From: Flavobacterium tistrianum
GTDB lineage: Bacteria; Bacteroidota; Bacteroidia; Flavobacteriales; Flavobacteriaceae
Direction of reading: 5' to 3'
Length of the DNA stretch: 64,000 bases
NCBI RefSeq assembly: GCF_003254545.1
Contig: NZ_QJRH01000062.1
Span: 62,001 to 126,000 of the forward strand
Shown: one piece after another, positions 6,888 to 15,788 of the stretch
Numbering within the stretch: position 1 is the first letter of the stretch
Layout: each line of letters starts with the position of its first letter
Translations under genes and position numbers: made by a program
Notes under the pieces: generated by a model
Databases searched by the model: none
What the model was told of the DNA's origin: nothing
What the model saw: only the letters and a program-made list of their open reading frames with translations

Positions 6888-8360
6888 ATGTCAATTTGGA
6901 GAGTTAAACCTATATCAGCCTTTGAGGCCGATATGAAAAAGAGTGATTTAAAGAGAGTCCTAGGAAAATGGAGTCTTACTGCCATTGGTGTTGGTGCCAT
7001 TATCGGTGGGGGAATTTTTGTACTTACAGGTACTGGGGCTTATTATCATGCAGGTCCAGCATTAGCAATTTCGTTTATCATCGCAGGTATTGCTTGTGTT
7101 TTTGCGGCTCTTTGCTATTCTGAATTTGCTTCTATTTTACCTGTTGAGGGATCTGCTTACGCCTATGCTTACGGTACGATTGGAGAAGTTTTTGCCTGGA
7201 TTATTGGATGGGGACTAATTCTCGAATATGCTATGGGATCAATGACTGTTGCAGTTTCCTGGTCGGGATACTTTAATAAATTGCTAAAATTATTTCATAT
7301 AAAACTTCCAGATTGGCTTACAACAGATCCTGCAAGTTATACTGGAGAAGGTTTCTCTATGAATCTTCCTGCTTTCTTGATCGTTATTTTAGTTATTTCA
7401 TTGCTTATTAAAGGAACAAAAAGTGCCGCAAAAGCAAATAATGCTATTGTAATCCTTAAAGTTTCTGCCGTAATCTTTGTAATTGTTGCTGGGCTTTTCT
7501 TCATCAATACTGCAAACTGGAGTCCATTTATTCCTGAAGCAACTCAGATTATTGAAAAAGAAACTACTCACAATGCTTACGGAATTGGAGGTATTATTTC
7601 CGGAGCTGCAGCAATTTTCTTTGCTTATGTTGGTTTTGATGCCGTTTCTACACAAGCTGGGGAAGCTATCAATCCAAAAAAAGATGTCCCATTCGCGATC
7701 ATTGCTTCTTTATTAATCTGTACCACTTTATACATTCTTGTTTCTTTAGTGTTAACAGGAATGATGAATTACCAAGATTTTAACCCGCTAGGAAAATATC
7801 CTGAAGCTATCAAAGCTCCTGTTGCTTATGCATTTGATATTGCCGGACAAGGATGGGCAGGTTTCATTATTACCGTAGCTGCTACAATTGGTTTAATTTC
7901 TGTATTAATGGTTATGATTATGGGACAATCTAGAATTTTCCTTGGAATGTCTAAAGATGGATTAATTCCATCTGTTTTCTCTAAAGTAAACCCAATTTCT
8001 GGAACTCCAAAAACAAACTTAATGATTCTTGGAGTTATTATTGCAACTGTTGCTGCTTTTACTCCAATCAACAAACTGGCAGACATGACAAGTTTTGGCA
8101 CTTTGTTTGCCTTTACAATGGTTTGTATTGCTGTTTGGATTTTAAGAGTGAAACAACCTGGATTAACCCGAACATTTAAAGTCCCTGCTTTACCAGTTAT
8201 TGCAGTATTAGGAATTGCAATCAATTCTTATTTAATTTTCAATTTAAGTAAAGATGCACAGTTATTATCTTTTGGCTGGCTTATTCTTGGTATCATTGTA
8301 TACTTTGGATATAGTAAGAAAAGATCTAGACTTAATAATACAGCTGCGGATGTTGAATAA
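6888..8360 (+). CDS. APC-superfamily amino acid permease
   Basis: A 490-residue integral membrane protein with about 12 membrane spans. The first span carries the substrate-binding signature GVGAIIGGGIFVLTG (residues 36-50) of the APC superfamily, and the sixth region has the conserved FFAYVGFDAVSTQAGEAINP. It is most like the cationic amino acid transporter group. The first ATG at 6888 is used; it is 32 bases from a good promoter. An alternative Met at residue 16 would remove only cytoplasmic residues. It stands alone on the plus strand between two minus-strand genes. The actual substrate cannot be told. Confidence 0.92.
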   Translation: MSIWRVKPISAFEADMKKSDLKRVLGKWSLTAIGVGAIIGGGIFVLTGTGAYYHAGPALAISFIIAGIACVFAALCYSEFASILPVEGSAYAYAYGTIGEVFAWIIGWGLILEYAMGSMTVAVSWSGYFNKLLKLFHIKLPDWLTTDPASYTGEGFSMNLPAFLIVILVISLLIKGTKSAAKANNAIVILKVSAVIFVIVAGLFFINTANWSPFIPEATQIIEKETTHNAYGIGGIISGAAAIFFAYVGFDAVSTQAGEAINPKKDVPFAIIASLLICTTLYILVSLVLTGMMNYQDFNPLGKYPEAIKAPVAYAFDIAGQGWAGFIITVAATIGLISVLMVMIMGQSRIFLGMSKDGLIPSVFSKVNPISGTPKTNLMILGVIIATVAAFTPINKLADMTSFGTLFAFTMVCIAVWILRVKQPGLTRTFKVPALPVIAVLGIAINSYLIFNLSKDAQLLSFGWLILGIIVYFGYSKKRSRLNNTAADVE

Positions 8361-8380
8361 TTTTCAATTCCAGTCAATAA

Positions 8381-8413
8381 AAAAAGCTCCAAATTTAAAT
8401 TTGGAGCTTTTTT
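8381..8413. terminator. Bidirectional terminator
   Basis: AAAAAGCTCCAAATT and its complement form a near-perfect palindromic stem with A-run and T-run on either side. It serves the permease on the plus strand and the PspC-domain gene on the minus strand, whose stop codon touches it. Confidence 0.9.
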
Positions 8414-8640
8414 TATAAATCAAATACTGATGTTCTTTTTGATCGAATTAAATCTTTTAGCCTAATCCAGAAAGCAAGAGTTAAATAAACTCCAAATCCT
8501 AAACCGGCGGTAACAAAAGAGATGTAGATAAAAAACAGTCTCACACTTGTTACGCGCATTCCGAGTTTATCCGCTAGTCTTGAAGAAACATGAAAACCAT
8601 ATTTTTCAAAAAAGAATTTAAGTTTTAAAATTGCTGACAT
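8413..8640 (-). CDS. PspC-domain membrane protein
   Basis: A 75-residue protein. The PspC domain covers most of it: the amphipathic start (KYGFHVSSRLADKLGM), the RVTSVRLFFIY motif and a hydrophobic span near residues 33-58. PspC family proteins are small inner-membrane stress proteins. In this short form there is only the domain itself. It follows the DUF2851 gene by 78 bases on the same strand. Confidence 0.8.
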   Translation of the reverse strand: MSAILKLKFFFEKYGFHVSSRLADKLGMRVTSVRLFFIYISFVTAGLGFGVYLTLAFWIRLKDLIRSKRTSVFDL

Positions 8641-8718
8641 CTTTAATATTTTAGATTTAAGATTTTAGACTTTAGATTGCAAAAATACAATTATCTCATC
8701 GCTATATTTTCTAATTGC

Positions 8719-9990
8719 CTAATTATTTTTAAGCAACTCTAATCCGATAGCACATTTTAAGCATGCTTTACGTTCACAATATTCATTTTTAAGTTCGAGC
8801 AATGCTTGACTTTCAAATGCTGAATGGGACTTTATTCCAAATGAATTAAACTTATCAATGATGGCATTTTTCTCTGAAGCAACTTCATTTAAAAAATCAA
8901 TCAAATCTTCAGCAATTGATTCGCCTCTTACATTAGAATAAGCAAATTGAAGAGGAATGATAGTATTGACAATCACTAAATTTATGAATGACTTAGAAAG
9001 CATTTTAGATTTCTTCGGACTTTCTTTGTCAAATTGGTAATGATTTTGCCAATACAAACTTGCAGAAACATTCAATAAACGATATACTTCGTTAACAGAT
9101 TTTAAATCAATTATTTTTGAAAACAGATTTTGATGTTTGCTATATAGAGATGCTAATTGAGAAAACCTGATGGTAGGAAAATTATCTGGACGGAGTTTAA
9201 AAAATTGAAGAGGATCTACATAAATCCTTTCTATCTGATATTTATGCAATAAATAGAAATATCGAAACTTTAAATCTTTATAATAAACATCTTCTTTCTC
9301 TGCTTCCAATAATCCTGAAGTTCCAAAAAGCAATGCTTCAAGGTTTTCAACTTCAAAACTTTCTTTTCTTATTACTGAAAATGGAATTGCTTTTGATATC
9401 TGTAAAAAGGAATTTCCATTTGTATTTAAGCCGAAATTCTTCGCTAGGAGGCAAAATAAGACCGCTTCCCAATCTTGATTGGTTTCTTCCAATAATTGAT
9501 AAATAAATCCGGATTTTCGTTCTAAACGCTCAAAAAATAGCCTTTCTTGCCAGTTCTTAAATACAAATTTGTCAATTTCTTTTAATTGTCTTTCGCACGC
9601 AATCCATGTTTTAGGAGAAACTAATGCATTATAGTTTTCGATTATTTCTTTTGAGACATAATCTTTAAGTACCAAAACAGGAATTTCAGTATTGTTTTCT
9701 CTAAAAATAGCCGTATCGTTTTCCCAAACGACATGTAGTATAACGTTTTTGTAGGCTGGGTCATTCTCATGATTGTGCAAATACCAATCTGAAGATTTTA
9801 AATGGATCTCTACATTTCCAGCCCATTTTTGGTTTTCGATTTCTATATGAGCATTAAAAAAATCAGGACCTGAAAGCTCTAAATAATCACCTGCTTTAAG
9901 AATCGTAATTAATTCGCCTTGAGCAGATTTTAAATTCAAGGAATCGAATTTCTTGAATTTCCATAGATAATGCAGAAAATCTTCTTTCAT
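8719..9990 (-). CDS. DUF2851 family protein
   Basis: A 423-residue soluble protein. The N-terminal start (EDFLHYLWKFKKFD) and the block GPDFFNAHIEIENQKWAGNV followed by VEIHLKSSDWYLHNH are the hallmark of DUF2851, a family common in Bacteroidota. The acidic and polar residues in the GPDF...VEIH..SSDW stretch resemble a nuclease-like core, but this is inference. The C-terminus has four cysteines (CERKACLKCAIG) that could bind metal. No signal peptide or membrane span. Function unknown. Confidence 0.85.
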   Translation of the reverse strand: MKEDFLHYLWKFKKFDSLNLKSAQGELITILKAGDYLELSGPDFFNAHIEIENQKWAGNVEIHLKSSDWYLHNHENDPAYKNVILHVVWENDTAIFRENNTEIPVLVLKDYVSKEIIENYNALVSPKTWIACERQLKEIDKFVFKNWQERLFFERLERKSGFIYQLLEETNQDWEAVLFCLLAKNFGLNTNGNSFLQISKAIPFSVIRKESFEVENLEALLFGTSGLLEAEKEDVYYKDLKFRYFYLLHKYQIERIYVDPLQFFKLRPDNFPTIRFSQLASLYSKHQNLFSKIIDLKSVNEVYRLLNVSASLYWQNHYQFDKESPKKSKMLSKSFINLVIVNTIIPLQFAYSNVRGESIAEDLIDFLNEVASEKNAIIDKFNSFGIKSHSAFESQALLELKNEYCERKACLKCAIGLELLKNN

Positions 9991-10064
9991 TTTAGATTTT
10001 ATAGTGTAATTACAAAATCTAAAAGTAATTAATTTTTAATATTATTCTTACAAATTAAAAATAT

Positions 10065-10547
10065 TTAACTAAGCATGTATAATTTTGCACAAGCTCTTGC
10101 ATCAGATAACGCCTCGTGGTGATTGAGCTGAATGTTCATTTCGCGGCAGCAGTCACTCAATTTTGTTGGTTTTACGCCTTTTGCTTTATAAATTTTAACT
10201 GTACACTCCCATTTTGTGGCAATATTCAAATCATCATAATTTAAACCATGAAGTAGCATAGTTTTCATTAAAACATTACGGTCAAAACTTTCATTATGGG
10301 CTACCACAACTCTATTCTTAAGCCTCTTTTCAATCTCAGGATATATCTGGAAGAACGATTTTGCATTGACTGTATCTTTCGGATAAATTCCGTGAACACG
10401 AATCGTAAACGGATTGTACTCGTTATTTGGCGGTTTAATTAAAGAAACATATTCGTCAACGATAATTCCATTTTCAACCGTAACAATTCCCACCGAACAC
10501 GGATGATATCCTGTTGCAGTTTCAAAATCAATAGCAGTAAAATTCAT
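10065..10547 (-). CDS. DEDDh 3'-5' exonuclease (DnaQ/epsilon-like)
   Basis: A 160-residue stand-alone exonuclease domain. Motif ExoI is DFETA (D7, E9), ExoII is in the segment AHNESFDRNVL and ExoIII is HEALSDARAC with the catalytic His and Asp of the DEDDh class. Such proteins trim 3' ends in DNA repair or RNA turnover. The frame extends nine codons further upstream, but MNFTAIDFETATG at 10547 is the normal family start because the first beta strand begins there. It lies between the cysteine-synthase-like gene and DUF2851. Confidence 0.9.
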   Translation of the reverse strand: MNFTAIDFETATGYHPCSVGIVTVENGIIVDEYVSLIKPPNNEYNPFTIRVHGIYPKDTVNAKSFFQIYPEIEKRLKNRVVVAHNESFDRNVLMKTMLLHGLNYDDLNIATKWECTVKIYKAKGVKPTKLSDCCREMNIQLNHHEALSDARACAKLYMLS

Positions 10548-10626
10548 TATTCTATTTTTAAAAGACAAATCCATAAACCTTATCGAAAAACAATTAGGCT
10601 TATGGATTGTTATTATTTGTAAAGGC

Positions 10627-11988
10627 TTATTTTATTGAGCCAATAATATCATATTTTGTAATAATATGGTGGTGTCCATTTCCTAAATCAACCAAAACAG
10701 CGTCATTTTCTTTGCTGAATAGTTTTGAAACTTCTTCAATTGGCGTTCCTAATTTTACAATTGGGAAAGGTTTGCCCATTACTTCCTTAATTGGTTTTTC
10801 GGCCACATTTTTATCAGCTACATAACTTCTAAACAAATCTGTTTCGTCAACAGAACCAACAAAACCATTAATATCAACAACTGGAATTTGTGAAATTTTA
10901 TATTTACGCATACGTTCAATAGCGTGCGAAACCAACTCTTCGGTACGCACTACGATCAATTCTTTATCAATATGATCTTTGATAACATCTTCAGCTTTTG
11001 TTACATTTTCTTCTAAGAATCCACGCTCACGCATCCAGTCATCATTGAACATTTTACCTACATATCGGCTTCCTGAATCGTGAAATAATACCACAACAAC
11101 ATCATCTGGCTTAAAGTGCTCTTTCAACTGCAATAAGCCTTTTATACAAGCTCCTGCCGAATTTCCAACAAAAATCCCTTCTTCAAGAGCAATCTTTCTC
11201 GTATAAACAGCAGCATCTTTATCTGTTACTTTTGTAAAACCATCAATTAGAGAGAAATCAACATTTTTAGGAAGAATGTCTTCTCCAATACCTTCAGTTA
11301 TATAAGAGTAAATTTCGTTTTCGTCAAAGATTCCTGTTTCGTGGTATTTTTTGAAAACAGAACCATAAGTATCAATCCCCCAAATTTTGATATTTGGATT
11401 TTGTTCTTTTAGGTATTTTCCAACTCCAGAGATAGTTCCTCCTGTTCCTACTCCTACAACAAAATGCGTGATTTTTCCGTCTGTCTGTTTCCAGATCTCA
11501 GGTCCAGTTTGTTCGTAGTGCGCCAATGAATTTGACATGTTATCGTACTGATTTACATACCAAGAATTTGGTGTTTCTTCTGCTAAACGCTTTGAAACTG
11601 AATAATAAGAACGTGGGTCTGTAGGCTCAACATCTGTGGGGCAAACAACAACTTTTGCACCAACAGCACGAAGAATATCCATTTTTTCTTTAGATTGTTT
11701 GTCTGAGATCACACAAATCAATTTGTATCCTTTTACGATTGCAACAAGTGCAAGTCCCATACCTGTGTTTCCTGAAGTTCCTTCAATAATAGTTCCTCCA
11801 GGTTTTAGTCGGCCATCTGCCTCAGCATCTTCAATCATTTTTACAGCCATTCTGTCTTTTACAGAATTACCAGGATTAAAGGTTTCGACTTTTGCCAATA
11901 CTAACGCATCAATTTCAGCAACAATTTTGTTGAGTTTTACTAATGGTGTGTTACCAATTGTTTCTAAAATGTTATTTGAAAAGTCCAT
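10627..11988 (-). CDS. PLP-dependent cysteine synthase / cystathionine beta-synthase with CBS domains
   Basis: A 453-residue fold-type II PLP enzyme. K44 in NPGNSVKDR is the Schiff-base lysine, GTSGNTG (about 69-75) binds the substrate carboxylate or cofactor, and VGVGTGGTISGVG (about 178-190) is the phosphate loop. A pair of CBS domains occupies about residues 335-453, as in cystathionine beta-synthases. It therefore condenses serine or O-acetylserine with sulfide or homocysteine; which one is uncertain. The CBS pair suggests nucleotide or SAM control. The beta-barrel porin gene ends 48 bases upstream. Confidence 0.92.
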   Translation of the reverse strand: MDFSNNILETIGNTPLVKLNKIVAEIDALVLAKVETFNPGNSVKDRMAVKMIEDAEADGRLKPGGTIIEGTSGNTGMGLALVAIVKGYKLICVISDKQSKEKMDILRAVGAKVVVCPTDVEPTDPRSYYSVSKRLAEETPNSWYVNQYDNMSNSLAHYEQTGPEIWKQTDGKITHFVVGVGTGGTISGVGKYLKEQNPNIKIWGIDTYGSVFKKYHETGIFDENEIYSYITEGIGEDILPKNVDFSLIDGFTKVTDKDAAVYTRKIALEEGIFVGNSAGACIKGLLQLKEHFKPDDVVVVLFHDSGSRYVGKMFNDDWMRERGFLEENVTKAEDVIKDHIDKELIVVRTEELVSHAIERMRKYKISQIPVVDINGFVGSVDETDLFRSYVADKNVAEKPIKEVMGKPFPIVKLGTPIEEVSKLFSKENDAVLVDLGNGHHHIITKYDIIGSIK

Positions 11989-12036
11989 TTTTATTTAAGT
12001 TTTATTAGTGGTTCTAAATAAAAAATAAGCCAGTTT

Positions 12037-14022
12037 TTATTTGAAGAAATTCCAAACCAGACCAAAACGCAGCACAAAATCACGATACGGATTATGAGGC
12101 GCTGCATAATAGTTGCTTTGTGAAAATAAAGCATTAAAATGTTCTGCTTTTAAATAAAAACGAGTCTGGCGTATTCTAGCATTTACAAAGAAATCGAATG
12201 TCGCAAAGCCACCGATTTTTTTATCCTGCTGCACAAAAAATTCTGCAATAACAGGGTTATAATCATCTCCATAATATTTCGTCATATAATTAAACACGAG
12301 CCCTGTTTGCATAAACAATGCTTTTTTGAAGAAATGATTTGAATAATAGAATGTATTTCTAGTTACAAAATCAGGCACATTTAAAATTAAATCTGACTGA
12401 TCTACTTTCTGATATAAAAGTGTATTATCTAGCGCAAAAGGCCCAAATTTAAACTCTCGGCTTGCTTTTATTTCTAAATAATTAATCGCATTTCCGTACT
12501 GCATAGGCTTAACAATCTGCTCGCTTGCCGCTTTTTCTGCGTCTGTAGCCATATCAGTAAAGTACAAATGATCTTTTAAAACTGTATACTGAACTTGCCC
12601 TGTCAACCAAGGAGTTGTAATCTCTGCACTTAACGAATTAATTTTTTCGTTTTTAAAATCATTTGACCAATTGTATGAAATCCAACTACTTTGGTACAAA
12701 TTATAATTGTTGTTTGGCAGTTTGTTAATGTTACGATATCTGAAATCAAATTTAATTTTTTCATTCATATCGTATCGCAACTTAGCATCTAAATCTGACA
12801 GGGATTCGTTGGTTATTGATCTTGAATATAAAAATCGACCATTCCATTTGTTTTTCTGATATTCATATTGAGCACCAAAATTATTAAACTGCAAGAACAA
12901 ATTATCTGGAACCGCACTTCCATCAGCATTAATAATAATTCTGTTGTATTTATAATTGGATCTATAATCGTCTACAAAAAATAAAAATTTACCTAAAAGC
13001 GAATTTTCGTAAGCAGCTCCTACTTTATTATAAAGCCTTTCGTATTTTGTCTGATCATTAATCGTGTTTGCTACATAGGAATCTCCAAATCGCTGTATAC
13101 GTGTAGTTGTTCCGTCATTAGCAGTTATGGTCGAGATTACAGTTGGCTGTTTATATTCATAATCTTTATATTCGTAATTAAACTGATGTGTTATATACAA
13201 ATTATTACTTCCATCAGTTGGGTTTACTCTAAAAGCATGATCAAAAAATAATCTTCTTCCTTTTAAAAAGGATTCAGCATCAGTCAAATAAACTTGTAAT
13301 CTTTGTCGGTTTTTATAATCTTTATTATCACTTTCAAAATCAGTGTCGTTTGTAATACCACCATTTTCTTCATTCATTATATCCTGATTCGTAAAATGTG
13401 CGTTTATTGCATATCTTTTGTTGGTTGTCGCATAACTCGTTGTAATTCTTAAATTTCCAGCACTAACCAATTGATTATTATAATCTCCCTCAGATCTTAG
13501 ACCTTTATATGCAATCGAGAAATTAAGATTTTTAGAAACGTTTAATGTGATAAAAGAATCTACATTCTGTCCTTTTTTTATCGTTGTATTAAAAAACAAT
13601 TCTGTAAAAGGTGTTGCAACAGAATAATATCTAATTTGATCTGCTTGCATGTAAAGAGAATGCTTCCCGCTAAAACCAATTTCTGGATAAGGAGAAAAAC
13701 TAGTCAAACTATACTGAAGGGTATTTAATGGTTGACCAATATTTGATAACTCCTGAAGTCCGAAAAGATCTTTTCTAAGGTGATTCTGTCTGTAAGCGCT
13801 TTTAATAGTCAGCGAAGTATCTGCATAAATAGTATCGTGTTCTAATGTCAAAATTTTATACTGATCTATCGTCGCTATTTTTTGTTTTTTCTTTTTTACG
13901 GTATCCGTTATGCTTGAATATTCCGTATTCATATCTAAATTATTTTTAGAAGCAGTTTTCTTTTCTTGCGAAAACAATAATGTGGGAACAACTAATAGAT
14001 ATAGAAAAATGAATATTCTCAT
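12037..14022 (-). CDS. Putative outer-membrane beta-barrel porin
   Basis: A 661-residue exported protein. The first 18 residues (MRIFIFLYLLVVPTLLFS) form a signal peptide. From about residue 100 there are many alternating aromatic and polar strands, and the protein ends in the barrel-like strand FVLRFGLVWNFFK with a terminal aromatic. This matches the Bacteroidota putative-porin family. Substrate unknown. It follows the SusD-like gene after a terminator and has its own leader with a short inverted repeat. Confidence 0.8.
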   Translation of the reverse strand: MRIFIFLYLLVVPTLLFSQEKKTASKNNLDMNTEYSSITDTVKKKKQKIATIDQYKILTLEHDTIYADTSLTIKSAYRQNHLRKDLFGLQELSNIGQPLNTLQYSLTSFSPYPEIGFSGKHSLYMQADQIRYYSVATPFTELFFNTTIKKGQNVDSFITLNVSKNLNFSIAYKGLRSEGDYNNQLVSAGNLRITTSYATTNKRYAINAHFTNQDIMNEENGGITNDTDFESDNKDYKNRQRLQVYLTDAESFLKGRRLFFDHAFRVNPTDGSNNLYITHQFNYEYKDYEYKQPTVISTITANDGTTTRIQRFGDSYVANTINDQTKYERLYNKVGAAYENSLLGKFLFFVDDYRSNYKYNRIIINADGSAVPDNLFLQFNNFGAQYEYQKNKWNGRFLYSRSITNESLSDLDAKLRYDMNEKIKFDFRYRNINKLPNNNYNLYQSSWISYNWSNDFKNEKINSLSAEITTPWLTGQVQYTVLKDHLYFTDMATDAEKAASEQIVKPMQYGNAINYLEIKASREFKFGPFALDNTLLYQKVDQSDLILNVPDFVTRNTFYYSNHFFKKALFMQTGLVFNYMTKYYGDDYNPVIAEFFVQQDKKIGGFATFDFFVNARIRQTRFYLKAEHFNALFSQSNYYAAPHNPYRDFVLRFGLVWNFFK

Positions 14023-14112
14023 TTGATGGCTTTATATAAATTTATTTTGACAAAATTTGCGAAGCAAAGGTAAGATAAAAACGTATAAACGAAAAAACAT
14101 AATATGTAATAT

Positions 14113-14129
14113 GAAACGAGAATCGTTTC
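14113..14129. other. Inverted repeat upstream of the porin gene
   Basis: GAAACGA and TCGTTTC separated by 3 bases, about 90 bases ahead of the porin start. It could be an operator; no match to a known regulator motif is claimed. Confidence 0.35.
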
Positions 14130-14148
14130 GGTCTTTTGAAAACGAAAA

Positions 14149-14172
14149 CCCCGTACACAAAAGTATACGGGG
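14149..14172 (-). terminator. Terminator of the SusC/SusD operon
   Basis: CCCCGTATAC and GTACGGGG form a GC-rich stem followed on the minus strand by TTTTCGTTTT, about 100 bases after the SusD-like stop. Confidence 0.7.
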
Positions 14173-14270
14173 CTCCCAAAAAAAAATCAAAATATTTATT
14201 ATTCTTATTCCCAAACTGGGTATAAATCAATTTTAATCATCAACTTAATTGATATAGAACATTCTAAAGA

Positions 14271-15785
14271 TTAGAATTTATCCCAGAACAATTTAGTATT
14301 TAATAAATCTCCACCAATATCAGAAGAAGCTTTGGTATAATTTGCTGTATTGATATTTGCTTCTGCAGCTGGATAAGTATATCTCACTGGTACAGTAAAA
14401 ATAAGCTTGTTTATAGCTGCTTGAGGCGCTTTTAAAACTGGGAAATCTAATCTTCTGTAAGAAGTCCATGCTTCATATCCTCTGTTATAAAGAGCAAACC
14501 ATGCTTGAGTACCAATTTTCTCTTTGTACGTTGCTCCACTTAACGGATTATTATAATCTACTTTTGGGCTTGCAATATAAGCATCAATAGCAGCAGTATT
14601 AGTTACTCCCCAGTCTGCCATAGAAGCTCTAATACCAGCATCATAGTATACTTTTGCTTGAGCAGAACCACCTGGAATTAAATTTTTCTCAGCAGCTTCT
14701 GCTAATAAGAAATTCAACTCAGCGAAATCAAAGATAGTTCCAGGAAAAGCTGGATTGTTTAATGTCGAAGATATTTGTGAATAAGAAGTATAAACGTTTC
14801 CTGCACCATACGTTCCACCTACAAACGTTCTTCCTACAGGAATAACAGGAGCTGGAGCAGTCAAATTAGTAAAATATTTAGGCATCCTTGGGTCACCTCC
14901 AGGAACAATAGCATCCATAGCAGAAACAAAAGGCTCAGCAGGAATAAAATCAAATCTCTGGCTTGTTACTAAATCAGCATACAATGGATTTTGATTTCCT
15001 GATGTAGTTAAATAAGTCAATTTTGTATTATCATTATTATTCGCCAAAGCACCAGAAGCAAGAGCAGCTTGAACTTGTGACGCTGCATAAGTCGGATCAA
15101 TATCAGACATGTTAACAGCCATTCTAATGATTAATGAATTAGCAAATTTTGCCCATTTTGCAGTACTTGCAGCATTACCTTGATAAATAATATCTGCCGC
15201 ACCAAAATTAGCTACTGTACTATTCGCTTTTAAAACAGCAACATCTGCATTTAATCTTTTAATAAGATCCTGATAGATCGTTTTTGCATCATCATAAGCT
15301 GGCAAAGGATATTTTTGAATGTCAATTGCTTGCGAATAAGGAATATTTCCAAAAGTATCTACTAATACACTGTAAGCGTAAGCCTCTAAAATATCTATAA
15401 GAGCTAATTTATTTTGCTTAACGGCTTCGTCTGCAGGAGTTGTAGTAACTGTTGCTGAAATCATAACTCTTGAATCATGAAAATCGGCTAGAACATCTCT
15501 GTACAAAACCAAAAAGTGCGTATCAGGAATTTTTCTGTTTGTAATGTTATACTGGCTTTCATCAGGATAAGTAGTTTCTGTCCATTGTTGCGCAAATAAT
15601 CTAAAAACATTATTATTCACACTAGTACTAACCATTTGATCGACTAATTTTTTCTCAGCATTGGTAAACAAATATTCTGCTTTGGTAATTGTTGGTTTTT
15701 TAGGATCAACATTCATATCTGTAATGTCTTGGCTGCACGAAACCATCATACCAACCACAGACATTAATAAAAGTACTTTTTTCAT
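14271..15785 (-). CDS. SusD/RagB-like outer-membrane lipoprotein
   Basis: A 504-residue surface lipoprotein. The signal peptide ends in the lipobox VVSC (Cys17). The body has the TPR-type helices and the pattern YSQAIDIQKYPLPAYDDA of the SusD-like_2 family, with the C-terminal block NRGYEAWTSYRRLDFP. It acts as the substrate-binding lid over the TonB-dependent channel encoded immediately upstream, 3 bases away. No glycoside hydrolase lies beside this pair, so the imported substrate could be a peptide or glycan; not decidable here. Confidence 0.92.
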   Translation of the reverse strand: MKKVLLLMSVVGMMVSCSQDITDMNVDPKKPTITKAEYLFTNAEKKLVDQMVSTSVNNNVFRLFAQQWTETTYPDESQYNITNRKIPDTHFLVLYRDVLADFHDSRVMISATVTTTPADEAVKQNKLALIDILEAYAYSVLVDTFGNIPYSQAIDIQKYPLPAYDDAKTIYQDLIKRLNADVAVLKANSTVANFGAADIIYQGNAASTAKWAKFANSLIIRMAVNMSDIDPTYAASQVQAALASGALANNNDNTKLTYLTTSGNQNPLYADLVTSQRFDFIPAEPFVSAMDAIVPGGDPRMPKYFTNLTAPAPVIPVGRTFVGGTYGAGNVYTSYSQISSTLNNPAFPGTIFDFAELNFLLAEAAEKNLIPGGSAQAKVYYDAGIRASMADWGVTNTAAIDAYIASPKVDYNNPLSGATYKEKIGTQAWFALYNRGYEAWTSYRRLDFPVLKAPQAAINKLIFTVPVRYTYPAAEANINTANYTKASSDIGGDLLNTKLFWDKF

Positions 15786-15788
15786 GAT

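Noticed and set aside
10600..12036. SAM or cobalamin riboswitch near the cysteine-synthase-like gene
   Set aside because: The leader is only 48 bases and shows no such structure.
14032..14230. Two overlapping short frames on the minus strand between SusD-like and porin genes
   Set aside because: They cross the terminator and the inverted repeat, have no homology-like motifs and overlap each other in different frames.
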